NCBI GenBank assembly: GCA_964372215.1
Contig: CAYJQC010000004.1
Span: forward strand, 145,650 to 209,649
Origin: DAIMFL01 sp964372215
GTDB lineage: Bacteria; Pseudomonadota; Alphaproteobacteria; Dongiales; Dongiaceae
Direction: 5' to 3'
Length of the DNA stretch: 64,000 nt
Positions 26,418 through 34,169 of this stretch are shown piece after piece. The position numbers were made by a program, and so were the translations under genes. The notes under the pieces are model-generated. The model made no database searches. It was not told the DNA's origin and saw nothing but the letters and a program-made list of their open reading frames with translations. Every line of letters begins with the position of its first letter. The first letter of the stretch is position 1.

Positions 26418-27425
26418 TCAGGCGCGGCGGATCGCCACGACATTGCTGTCCGTTGCATTGCCATGGCCGTACATGCTGCGCCATTCCGCCGGAAGCGAGG
26501 CTTCCCAGCGGCGGAAATCCTGCAGCATCCATTGTCGCTCGCGCAGCGGCAGCCCGGCCATCGGGGGAAGCACCCGCGCCCACGCGTCGTTCCCGGTGGC
26601 ATCGGCGACCACCGCCTTGACCGAGGCGACGAAGGGCGCGCGCGACAGGATGGAGTCCCCGGAGGTGATGAACGGCACCAGCTTCTGGCGGTCGAAGGAC
26701 GTGGGCTGGTCGAACAGCCCGCGCATCAGCCGTGGCATGACATTGCCGAGGCCGCAGATGGTGCCGCGCGCACCGATCGCCAGGGCCTGCGGCAGATGGA
26801 TCTCTGTGCCGGTGAAGATCGACAGATGGGAAAAGCGGCGCAATAGCGTTTCGGTGAAGCCGAGATCGCCGCCGCTGTCCTTCACCCCGGCGATCGTCCC
26901 GGGATAGCGCTCGTCGAGCCGGCGGATCACCTGCGGGGTGACGGCCACGCCGGAGATATCGGGAAAGTGGTAGAGGTAGAGCCGCAGCTCGGGCCGCGCG
27001 ATCCGTTCGATGACCGCTTCGTAGAAGCGGAAGGCGCCGTCCTCGGTGATGCCGCTGCGATAGACGCAGGGCGGCATCAACAGCAACCCGTCCACCCGCC
27101 GGTCGATCGCGTGCCGGGCAAGCCGCGCGATATCGGGGATCGATAGCGCGCCGATCGACACGACGATGCGTTCCGGAGCGATGCCGCCGGCGATCACGGC
27201 CTCCAGCGCCGCCATCCGGTCATCGACCGCAAACTCGGCGCCTTCTCCGGTGGTGCCGAACAGGGTGACCCCATGGCAGCCGTCGGCGATCAGTTGCCGG
27301 CAGCGTGCGATCAGCAGCCCGGCATCGGGACTGAAATCCGGCGTCACCGGAGTGGTCACGGCCACCAGCAAGCATTCCGTCGCGGGAAGGGCGGTCAATC
27401 CTGGCTCCGTCTGCGCAAGTCCCAA
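26418..27425 (-). CDS. DapA-family class I aldolase/lyase (second of two)
   Basis: Up to 335 residues. The canonical GTTGEG loop, Tyr in LYLYHFPDISG and Schiff-base Lys in AGVKDSGGD are present. It is clearly diverged from its neighbour at 25458, so the pair probably handles two steps or two isomers. The longest frame starts at TTG 27425 without a ribosome site; TTG at 27398, preceded by GGAG six bases away, is an alternative. It is transcribed away from dctP, with operator copy 2 in the shared upstream region. Confidence 0.85.
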   Translation of the reverse strand: MGLAQTEPGLTALPATECLLVAVTTPVTPDFSPDAGLLIARCRQLIADGCHGVTLFGTTGEGAEFAVDDRMAALEAVIAGGIAPERIVVSIGALSIPDIARLARHAIDRRVDGLLLMPPCVYRSGITEDGAFRFYEAVIERIARPELRLYLYHFPDISGVAVTPQVIRRLDERYPGTIAGVKDSGGDLGFTETLLRRFSHLSIFTGTEIHLPQALAIGARGTICGLGNVMPRLMRGLFDQPTSFDRQKLVPFITSGDSILSRAPFVASVKAVVADATGNDAWARVLPPMAGLPLRERQWMLQDFRRWEASLPAEWRSMYGHGNATDSNVVAIRRA

Positions 27426-27471
27426 GGCCCCGGGCGGAGAGGCGTTGGCGCAAGAATGACGATTGATTGCA

Positions 27472-27485
27472 CATTGTCAACATTC
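27472..27485. promoter_or_regulatory. Regulon operator, copy 2 (DapA-like / dctP divergent region)
   Basis: CATTGTCAACATTC, identical to the reverse complement of copy 1 at 12 of 14 positions. On the minus strand it contains a consensus -35 hexamer TTGACA (27480-27475) suited to the DapA-like genes. On the plus strand TTGACG follows three bases after it, a possible -35 for dctP. Confidence 0.6.
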
Positions 27486-27616
27486 TACTTGACGCCCTCT
27501 CGAGGGGGTGGAAGCATCGATCCTGGAAGCAAACAGCGTCAGCGCGGGCGACGAGCAAAGATCGTCCCGCCAACTGCATGACGCGATGGATTCACGCGAC
27601 ACAGGGGGTACGCACC

Positions 27617-28642
27617 ATGAAGCCCGCATCTCTAATTTCCCGCCCGATCGGGCGGCGCGCGCTGCTCGCTGGCGGCGCAGCCGCCCTCGCGGTTCCCTTC
27701 ATCGGCCGCGGCGCCGCGGCGGCGGGCAAGCCGCTGCGCATGTCGACGCCGGGATCCGACGCCGAATGGCAGTCGAAGGGGTTGGAGGTGTTCAAGGCCG
27801 AGCTCGACAAGGCGATGCCCGGCGCCTTCGACGTGCAGGTCCATTACAACGGGACGCTGTTCGCCCAGGGCACCGAGATCGAGGCGATGCAGCGCGGCAA
27901 CCTCGAGGTCGGGATGATCTCACCGCAGGACATTGCCGCGCTCATTCCCGAGTACTCGGTCTTCACGACCGGCTATCTGTACCGCGATGCCGCGCATCTG
28001 GATGCGGTCTTCGACGGCGACATCGGCGCCGAGTACAAGGCGCGCGTCGCCGACGAGCTCGGACTGCACCTGGTTCGAAGCCAGTATCTCGGCACCCGCC
28101 ACGTCATCCTGCGCGAGGCGCGCGAAGTGAAGATGCCGGCCGATCTCGCGGGGCTGAAGCTGCGCATGCCCGGTTCCGAAGCTTGGCAGTTCCTCGGGAA
28201 CGCGCTCGGCGCCAACGCGACGCCGCTTGCCTTCGAGGAAGTCTATCTGGCCATGCAGACCGGGACGATCGACGGGCTCGAGAATCCGCTGCCCGACGCG
28301 AAGTCGAGCAAGTTCTACGAGGTCTCGAAGCAGATCGTGCTGACCAGCCACCTGGTGGCGAACACCTTCTTCGCCTTCCCCGTCGCGTACTGGGAAGCGC
28401 TGTCGGCCGACGAGCGGGCGGCGATCGAGGCGGCGGAAGAGGCGGCGAAGAAGTTCAACGACGACGGCGTCACCTCGACCGAGGCGGACGCCGCCGGGTT
28501 CTTCGAAAGCCAGGGCGTCGCGGTCACCACGCCCGACGTGGCGGCGTTTCGCACCCAGGTGCTCGACAAGTTCACCAACTCCGACTTTGCCAAGAACTGG
28601 CCGGCGGGGATGCTGGAGCGCATCGGCAAAGCCGGCGCCTGA
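27617..28642 (+). CDS. dctP: TRAP transporter substrate-binding protein (DctP family)
   Basis: A 341-residue periplasmic binding protein. The N terminus GRRALLAGGAAALAVPFIG is a twin-arginine-type signal ending near RGAAAAG. Core landmarks: GTLFAQGTEIEAMQRGNLEVG and the ligand-site region GLKLRMPGSEAWQFLGNALGAN, whose Arg normally binds a carboxylate. ATG at 27617 has AGGGGGT upstream; the longer frame from 27467 crosses the operator. It works with the DctQ and DctM genes that follow; an organic acid is the probable ligand. Confidence 0.92.
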   Translation: MKPASLISRPIGRRALLAGGAAALAVPFIGRGAAAAGKPLRMSTPGSDAEWQSKGLEVFKAELDKAMPGAFDVQVHYNGTLFAQGTEIEAMQRGNLEVGMISPQDIAALIPEYSVFTTGYLYRDAAHLDAVFDGDIGAEYKARVADELGLHLVRSQYLGTRHVILREAREVKMPADLAGLKLRMPGSEAWQFLGNALGANATPLAFEEVYLAMQTGTIDGLENPLPDAKSSKFYEVSKQIVLTSHLVANTFFAFPVAYWEALSADERAAIEAAEEAAKKFNDDGVTSTEADAAGFFESQGVAVTTPDVAAFRTQVLDKFTNSDFAKNWPAGMLERIGKAGA

Positions 28643-28648
28643 CCGCCG

Positions 28649-29167
28649 GTGCAGGGGGCCGGCGGCACGGAGACGAGCCGCCAAGGGCCTGGCCGATTGG
28701 GCAGGCGGCTGACGAGATGGGCGGAGTGGGCCGCGGCGGCGATGTTCGCGGCTCTGTTCGGCGCCTTCATCATCCAGATCGTCAGCCGTTACGTGCTCAA
28801 CCTGCCGGTCTCCTGGTCTCTGGAGATCTGCTCCATCGCCTATGTCTGGGTCGTGTTCTGGACCTGCAACATTCTGGTGAAGGAGCGCGAGCAGATCGTC
28901 TTCGATGTGTTCTACGTCAAGCTGCCGCCGGGGATTCGCCGGGTCGTCGCCATGTTCAATGCGGCGGCGCTCGGCGGTCTCTTTCTGCTCGCGCTTCCAG
29001 GCGTGCTCGACTACATCGCCTTCCTGGGGCGGCGCAAGACGATGATCCTTCATGTGCCAATGCATCTCGTCTACGCGGTGTTCGGCATTTTCATGGTGGC
29101 GGTGATCGTCGGTGCGGCGTACCGCCTCGTGCGGCTGTCCCGGCGATCCTGGCGCGAGAGTCTCTGA
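28649..29167 (+). CDS. dctQ: TRAP transporter small permease (DctQ family)
   Basis: A 172-residue four-helix membrane protein. Helices are visible around AAAMFAALFGAFIIQIVSRY, SLEICSIAYVWVVFWTC, MFNAAALGGLFLLALPGVL and VYAVFGIFMVAVIVGAAY. It joins the periplasmic binding protein to the large DctM channel. Start is GTG at 28649, six bases after the dctP stop, with no clear ribosome site, so it probably depends on coupling. Confidence 0.88.
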   Translation: MQGAGGTETSRQGPGRLGRRLTRWAEWAAAAMFAALFGAFIIQIVSRYVLNLPVSWSLEICSIAYVWVVFWTCNILVKEREQIVFDVFYVKLPPGIRRVVAMFNAAALGGLFLLALPGVLDYIAFLGRRKTMILHVPMHLVYAVFGIFMVAVIVGAAYRLVRLSRRSWRESL

Positions 29168-29176
29168 TCGCCGGCC

Positions 29177-30481
29177 ATGACATTTGCCGCCTGGATGATG
29201 TTCGCGCTGTTCTTCCTGTGGTGCCTGTTCGGCATGCCCATCGGTCATGCCATGCTGGCCGCTGGAATCGCCTATCTGCTGCTTTCCGACCAGGACATCG
29301 CGCTGGTCGCGTCGCAGAGCCTGAACGGGCTCTACAGTTCGTTCGTGCTGATGGCGGTGCCGCTGTTCATCTTCGCGGCCGAGATCATGAACGCCAGCAA
29401 GATCACCGACCGGCTGTTCGAGTTCGCCAATCTGCTGGTCGGACGGCTGCGCGGCGGGCTCGCCCACGTGAACATCGTCGCTAGCGTGATCTTCTCGGGC
29501 ATGAGCGGCAGCGCGCTCGCCGACGCCGCCGGTCCCGGCAAGCTCGAGGTCGACATGATGGTGCGGGCCGGCTACGCGCCGGGCTTCGCCGCCGCGGTCA
29601 GCACCACCTCGGCGATCGTCGGGCCGATCATCCCGCCCTCGATCCCGATGGTGCTCTACGGCGTCATCACCAGCACCTCGATCGGCTACCTCTTCATGGG
29701 CGGCGTCGTGCCCGGATTGCTGCTCAGCCTGGCGCAGATGGCGGTGGTCGCGTTCCTCGCCCGCCGGCGCAATTTCCCGGTCGAGCCGCGGCCCAGCCTG
29801 CCGGAGGCGGTGCGCGCCGTGACCGGCGCCGCGCCGGCGCTGATGATGCCGGTCATCATGCTGGGCGGAATCTACTCCGGCGCGGTGACGCCGACCGAGG
29901 CGGCGGCGGTCGCGGCTGGCTTCGCCCTGATCCTCGCCTTCCTCTGGTACCGCACGCTGAACTTCGCCGCCCTTGTCCAGACCCTGGTCACCTCGGCGAA
30001 GTCGACGGCGGTCGTTGCCATCACCATCGCCGGCGCGCTGGTGATGAACTGGGTGGTGGCCGCCGAACGCATCCCGGACGCGGTGGCCCAATGGATGTTC
30101 TCCAACGACATGTCCTCGAACATGTTCCTGTTCGTGGTCACGCTGCTGTTCCTGGTGCTCGGCATGTTCCTCGACACCATGCTGATGCTGCTGATCGTGG
30201 TGCCGATCCTGATGCCGACGGTGGTGCATCTCGGCATCGACCCCGTGCATTTCGGCGTGGTCTCGGTGGTCAACATGATGATCGGTCTGGTCACGCCGCC
30301 GATGGGCCAGCTCGTGTTCCTGATCTCCGGCGTGTCCGGCATTCCCGTCAATTCCATCCTCAGGGAAGTCTGGATCTTCCTCGCCGTGCTGATCGCCATG
30401 CTGTTCGTGCTGGTCTATGTACCGGAGATCACGTTGTGGCTGCCGATGCAGATGGGATACGTGCCGGTCTACGCCCTCTAG
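29177..30481 (+). CDS. dctM: TRAP transporter large permease (DctM family)
   Basis: A 434-residue multi-helix permease. Family motifs include GHAMLAAGIAYLLL, the sodium/substrate hairpin region IFSGMSGSALADAAGPGKLE, TTSAIVGPIIPPSIPMVLYG and MIGLVTPPMGQLVFLISGVS. It imports the DctP ligand with sodium. An aldehyde dehydrogenase gene follows after 37 bases, probably on the same transcript. Confidence 0.93.
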   Translation: MTFAAWMMFALFFLWCLFGMPIGHAMLAAGIAYLLLSDQDIALVASQSLNGLYSSFVLMAVPLFIFAAEIMNASKITDRLFEFANLLVGRLRGGLAHVNIVASVIFSGMSGSALADAAGPGKLEVDMMVRAGYAPGFAAAVSTTSAIVGPIIPPSIPMVLYGVITSTSIGYLFMGGVVPGLLLSLAQMAVVAFLARRRNFPVEPRPSLPEAVRAVTGAAPALMMPVIMLGGIYSGAVTPTEAAAVAAGFALILAFLWYRTLNFAALVQTLVTSAKSTAVVAITIAGALVMNWVVAAERIPDAVAQWMFSNDMSSNMFLFVVTLLFLVLGMFLDTMLMLLIVVPILMPTVVHLGIDPVHFGVVSVVNMMIGLVTPPMGQLVFLISGVSGIPVNSILREVWIFLAVLIAMLFVLVYVPEITLWLPMQMGYVPVYAL

Positions 30482-30518
30482 TCGAACGACCCGCAACGAC
30501 ATTCAAGAAGGACGCGCC

Positions 30519-31988
30519 ATGGCTGCCATGAAGGAGCTGGTGAATGGAGTGAACCGATATCGGCACTTCATCAACGGCCAGTGGGTCGACTCGACGGTCA
30601 AGGAATGGATCGCGGTCGAGAACCCGGCGACCGGCGCGACCATCGCCACGGTCCCGAAGGGCAGCGCCGATGACGCCGACCGTGCGCTGGTGGCCGCCCA
30701 CGCGGCGCAGCCGGCCTGGGAGGCCTTGCCGCCGGTGGCGCGCGGCCAGCTCTTGAAGGACTTGGCGCGGCTCATCCTGGAGAACCGCGAGCGCCTGGCG
30801 CGCACCGTGATCGCCGAGCAGGGCAAGCCGCTCGCCGAGGCGCGCGGCGAGATCGAGGGCGCGGCGCTCTATCTCACCCACGCCGCCGAGGAGGCGCGCC
30901 GGATCACCGGCGACATCCTGCCGTCGGACAATGCGGACGAGCAGATCTGGATCCAGCGCGTGGCCCACGGCGTCGTCGTAGGGCTAACGGCGTGGAACTA
31001 CCCGGCCGCGCTGATGACCCGCAAGATGGGACCGGCGCTGCTGGCCGGCAACACCATCGTCATCAAGTCGCACGAGGGCACGCCGACTTCGGCGCTCGAG
31101 ATCGCCCAGCTCTCGGCCCAGCTCGATTTCCCGCCCGGCGTCGTCAACGTGGTGAGCGGCACCGGCGAGGGACTGGGGGCGGCGCTGGTCAGGCACCCGA
31201 TCCCGCGGCTGATCACGCTGACGGGGAGCGTGCGTGCCGGCAAGGACATCTTCCGCAACGCCGCCGACGACCTGAAGCTGCTGCGGCTGGAACTCGGCGG
31301 CAAGGCGCCCTTCATCGTGGCGGAGGATGCCGATATCGGCGCCGCCGTGCGCGCCGCCGTGCTGTCGCGCTTCGAGAATTGCGGCCAGATCTGCATCTGC
31401 AACGAGCGCATGTACGTGCATGAACGGATCGCCGACGAGTTCCTCGACAAGTTCACCCGGGCGGTGAAGGTGCTCAAGGTCGGCGATCCCACGACCCTCG
31501 TCGATGTCGGGCCGAAATTCAGCGGGCCGGAGCTGGACAAGGTCGAGCGCATGGTGAACAGCGCCGTCGCCTCGGGCGTCGAGGTGCTGACCGGCGGACG
31601 CCGGCTGACCGACGGCGAGTTCGCGCGCGGCCACTGGTACGAGCCGACCGTGCTGCGGGCGCGCGACAACCAGCTCGAGATCATGCAGGACGAGCTGTTC
31701 GGACCGGTCGTGCCGGTCATGACGGTGACCGATTTCGACGAGGGGCTGCGCCTCGCCAACGAATCCCGCTACGGTCTGTCCGCCTATGTCTTCACCAAGG
31801 ACATGCGGCGCATGATGCGGATCGTGCGCGAACTCAGGTTCGGCGAGATCTACGTGAACCGCCCCGGCGGCGACGCGGTCCACGCCCATCACGCCGGCCT
31901 GCGCGACAGCGGCATTGGCGGCGAGGACGGCAAGTACGGGTTGGATGCCTATTTCCAGAAGAAGACGGTCTACGTCAACTTCGCCTGA
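30519..31988 (+). CDS. Aldehyde dehydrogenase, AldA-like (lactaldehyde/glycolaldehyde type)
   Basis: A 489-residue NAD-dependent aldehyde dehydrogenase. LELGGK carries the general-base Glu, and the nucleophile Cys is in NCGQICICNER. The C terminus FGEIYVNR, HAHHAGLRDSGIGGEDGKYGL closely follows E. coli AldA. ATG at 30519 has AAGAAGGA upstream; the frame open to 30417 overlaps dctM. AldA oxidises lactaldehyde, glycolaldehyde and similar short hydroxyaldehydes. Here it could oxidise an aldehyde released by the DapA-family lyases. Confidence 0.9.
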   Translation: MAAMKELVNGVNRYRHFINGQWVDSTVKEWIAVENPATGATIATVPKGSADDADRALVAAHAAQPAWEALPPVARGQLLKDLARLILENRERLARTVIAEQGKPLAEARGEIEGAALYLTHAAEEARRITGDILPSDNADEQIWIQRVAHGVVVGLTAWNYPAALMTRKMGPALLAGNTIVIKSHEGTPTSALEIAQLSAQLDFPPGVVNVVSGTGEGLGAALVRHPIPRLITLTGSVRAGKDIFRNAADDLKLLRLELGGKAPFIVAEDADIGAAVRAAVLSRFENCGQICICNERMYVHERIADEFLDKFTRAVKVLKVGDPTTLVDVGPKFSGPELDKVERMVNSAVASGVEVLTGGRRLTDGEFARGHWYEPTVLRARDNQLEIMQDELFGPVVPVMTVTDFDEGLRLANESRYGLSAYVFTKDMRRMMRIVRELRFGEIYVNRPGGDAVHAHHAGLRDSGIGGEDGKYGLDAYFQKKTVYVNFA

Positions 31989-32015
31989 TCGCCCGGCGCC
32001 CGGGAGGGGCGGGCC

Positions 32016-33062
32016 GTGCGGCTGACCCTTCGCGACTTCCTGCCGCCGCCCGGACCGGTCACGGTCTGGCTCATGGGCGTCGACGCGGCGGCGGTTTTCG
32101 CGGCCTATCCCGCGGTCGACGATGCGTTGAAGAAGCGATCTGGCCATCGCCTGCTCATTACCTTGCCCGCTGACGAGTTGCCAGGGCTGCGTCGGCGTTT
32201 GCCGCACGAGGTCGTGGCGGCGCAGCCGGGTCCGGCAGGCACGCGGCGGTGGCTGCGCACCCTGCAGCCGATACTCGTCGTTCTGCTAGGTGTCGACGGA
32301 TCCGGGGAAGCGGCGAGGACGATAAGCTTCACCGGCAGGACCGACGTGTCGGTCGAGAAAATCCTGGCTGCGTTGCCGGGCGCGCCGACCGCACCCAGGT
32401 CGGTGCAGAGGCACCGGCTGCGCGAGCTTGGGGTTCGTCTTGCCGTCGGTCGTCCGCTCGCGGGCCTCGATGCGCTAGGGTGCCGGCTGGGCCGGCCGGA
32501 CTGTATCCTCTGCCTCGGCAACGGACCGTCGAGCGAGGATCCGGCGCTGGCCGATGTCGGCGCCGATCGGTTGTTCCGGGTCAACTGGACCTGGCGCGGA
32601 CGCGGCCGGCTGACCGAGCCCGACGTGGTTTTCACCGCCGACCCCGAATTGCCGGGGCGCCGGCATCGCCCGATCATCTGTTTTCCGCGCCGCGATCTCG
32701 GCGTGGCGGTTCTGGTCCGCCATCTGCTCGCGCTGCGCCCGCCGTCGGGCTACCTGTTTCTCGATGGCCTGCCGGATTTCGCCGACGAACTCGCCGCAGA
32801 TCCGATCCCGACCAACGGCGCGTTGATGATCGCCGTCGCGGCGGCTCTCGCGCCGCGCGAACTCGTCATCGCCGGCATCGATCTCTACGCCCACGCGGCC
32901 GGTCGCTATCCCGGCGACAGCGAGGCGCTCGATGGCTACAGCCGCCAGCATGATCGCGATTGCGACCTCGCGTTGATCCGGCGGGCGCTCGATGGGTTCG
33001 ACGGTCGGGTGACCATCTTCGGCGAAACGCTCCGCGCCGCGCTCGGGCGCCAGCGAGCGTGA
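32016..33062 (+). CDS. Unrecognised protein with a sialyltransferase-like C-terminal half
   Basis: A 348-residue soluble protein starting at GTG with GGGAGGGGC upstream. I cannot assign it. The C-terminal half has CLGNGPSSEDP, then RVNWTW, PDVVFTADPE and PTNGALMIAVAAAL...GIDLY. That order resembles the sialyl-motif pattern (gNgPS...fRvN...P.TG...GiD) of GT29-like and DUF115-like proteins. The N-terminal half, with LPGLRRRLPHEV and WLRTLQPILVVLLG, faintly recalls the Kdo-transferase acceptor domain. A glycosyltransferase role in surface polysaccharide is possible, though odd next to a catabolic TRAP operon. No signal peptide or membrane helix is seen. Confidence 0.6.
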   Translation: MRLTLRDFLPPPGPVTVWLMGVDAAAVFAAYPAVDDALKKRSGHRLLITLPADELPGLRRRLPHEVVAAQPGPAGTRRWLRTLQPILVVLLGVDGSGEAARTISFTGRTDVSVEKILAALPGAPTAPRSVQRHRLRELGVRLAVGRPLAGLDALGCRLGRPDCILCLGNGPSSEDPALADVGADRLFRVNWTWRGRGRLTEPDVVFTADPELPGRRHRPIICFPRRDLGVAVLVRHLLALRPPSGYLFLDGLPDFADELAADPIPTNGALMIAVAAALAPRELVIAGIDLYAHAAGRYPGDSEALDGYSRQHDRDCDLALIRRALDGFDGRVTIFGETLRAALGRQRA

Positions 33063-33065
33063 GGA

Positions 33066-33096
33066 CCGGCGCCGGCATCGCGCGCGTGAGCGCCGG
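33066..33096. terminator. Hairpin between convergent genes
   Basis: A 7-bp stem CCGGCGC/GCGCCGG with a 17-base loop lies between the stops of the unrecognised gene and the GntR gene. There is no T run on either side, so an intrinsic terminator role is weakly supported. Confidence 0.3.
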
Positions 33097-33109
33097 CCTG
33101 CGAACAGCC

Positions 33110-33820
33110 TCAGGACGCTTCCTTCTCGAGCGGCTGACCTGACGGCGTCTTCGCCGCCGGCTCGAGGAAGCGCGACAGCAGCTCGACCTCCGCCTCGTTG
33201 TGGCTGCGGGCGAGGTACTCGGCGCGAACCGGGTCCTGCGCCACGACAGCATCGATCAGCGCCCCGTGCTCCTCGGCGACCTCGCCGTAGTCCTTCGGCA
33301 GGAATCCGGCGTTCACCATGTGGAACCGGACCTGCTGCAGGATGAACTGATGCTGGTCGGCGAGGCGCCGGTGCCGGGCCAGCGCGACGATCTCGCGATG
33401 CAGGCGGAAGTCGATGTCGGTGACGTCGTGATAGCGCTGCTCCGCGATCGCCGTGGAAAGCTCCGCCGCGGTGGCCTTCAGCGCCTGGCCGTCGCTCTTG
33501 GTGATGTTGCCGGCTGCCAATCGCGCCGCCAGGCCCTCCAGGGCGCCGCGCAGGGTGTAGACCTCCCAGGCGTCGGCCACCGAGGTCTCGGCGACCTGCC
33601 AGCGGGTGAACGCGATCTGCTGTACGAGCCCTTCGCGGGCGAGCACGGCGAGGGCGGAGCGCACAGTTCCGCGGCTCACCCCCAACTCCTCGGATAGCTG
33701 GGTTTCGAGCAGCCGCGCGCCGGCCGCGAGCACGCCGTCGAGAATATGCGAGCGAATGAGATCGGCCGCCCGGCGATCGAGCAGGCGCGTTTCCGACTTC
33801 AGACTGGCGAGCTTTGCCAT
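33110..33820 (-). CDS. GntR-family regulator (FadR/FCD subfamily), MatR-like position
   Basis: A 236-residue regulator. The winged helix-turn-helix (RRAADLIRSHILDGVLAAGARLLE, then LGVSRGTVRSALAVLAREGLV) spans about residues 15-75 and is followed by an all-helical FCD domain (DIDFRLHREIVALARH, HGALIDAVVAQD). It is divergent from matB, as matR is in rhizobial mat loci. Its promoter carries operator copy 3. It is the only regulator inside the 20.5-35.7 kb block, so I infer that it controls the three operator copies. Confidence 0.87.
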   Translation of the reverse strand: MAKLASLKSETRLLDRRAADLIRSHILDGVLAAGARLLETQLSEELGVSRGTVRSALAVLAREGLVQQIAFTRWQVAETSVADAWEVYTLRGALEGLAARLAAGNITKSDGQALKATAAELSTAIAEQRYHDVTDIDFRLHREIVALARHRRLADQHQFILQQVRFHMVNAGFLPKDYGEVAEEHGALIDAVVAQDPVRAEYLARSHNEAEVELLSRFLEPAAKTPSGQPLEKEAS

Positions 33821-33865
33821 CGATAATCCATGTTTCCAGGCAGGGAGTCCCAGGCAACGCCTGGG

Positions 33866-33894
33866 ATGATCCGCTCCGAGTATCCTGTTGTCAA
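33866..33894 (-). promoter_or_regulatory. Promoter candidate for the GntR gene
   Basis: On the minus strand TTGACA (33894-33889) and GATCAT (33871-33866) are 17 bases apart. The -35 is fully inside operator copy 3, which predicts autorepression. Confidence 0.5.
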
Positions 33895-33899
33895 CAATC
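33886..33899. promoter_or_regulatory. Regulon operator, copy 3 (GntR / matB divergent region)
   Basis: TGTTGTCAACAATC, identical to the reverse complement of copy 1 at its last 12 of 14 positions. TTGACC follows five bases downstream on the plus strand, exactly as at copy 1. Confidence 0.65.
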
Positions 33900-34169
33900 A
33901 GGAATTGACCAAAGACTCTCCCCGGTATCGGGGACTCGAGCTGCAGCTGCGGCCGCCAGGAGTGTCAATGAGGTCAATAGGGCCAGCGGGCGCCGTGTGG
34001 TGGCCCGGCGGCGCGTAAGGCTCTGCAGGACCACGACTACATCGCGCAAGGTTTGACAACCGAATTCGATCGACCGCTCGTGTCGATGGTCTTCCCCGGG
34101 GCTTCCGCCGGCTTGCCCATGGTGTCAATGTCGACGGACCCTGGCCGGGACGAGGACCGGATTGCCCCC

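Larger units (their letters stand above)
33821..34169. other. Intergenic region between GntR gene and matB (349 bases)
   Basis: No gene is supported here. It contains operator copy 3, the minus-strand promoter of the GntR gene and two short palindromes. One is at 33848-33866 (TCCCAGGC, 3-base centre, exact complement) close to the expected GntR transcription start. The other is at 33919-33934 (TCCCCG, 4-base centre, exact complement) on the matB side. Small open frames here are Arg-rich and lack ribosome sites. Confidence 0.6.

Noticed and set aside
27920..30502. 860-codon open frame on the minus strand across the TRAP genes
   Set aside because: Antisense to three clear dctPQM genes; composition is His/Asp/Arg-rich with no family motif. 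It is open only because of high GC at third positions.
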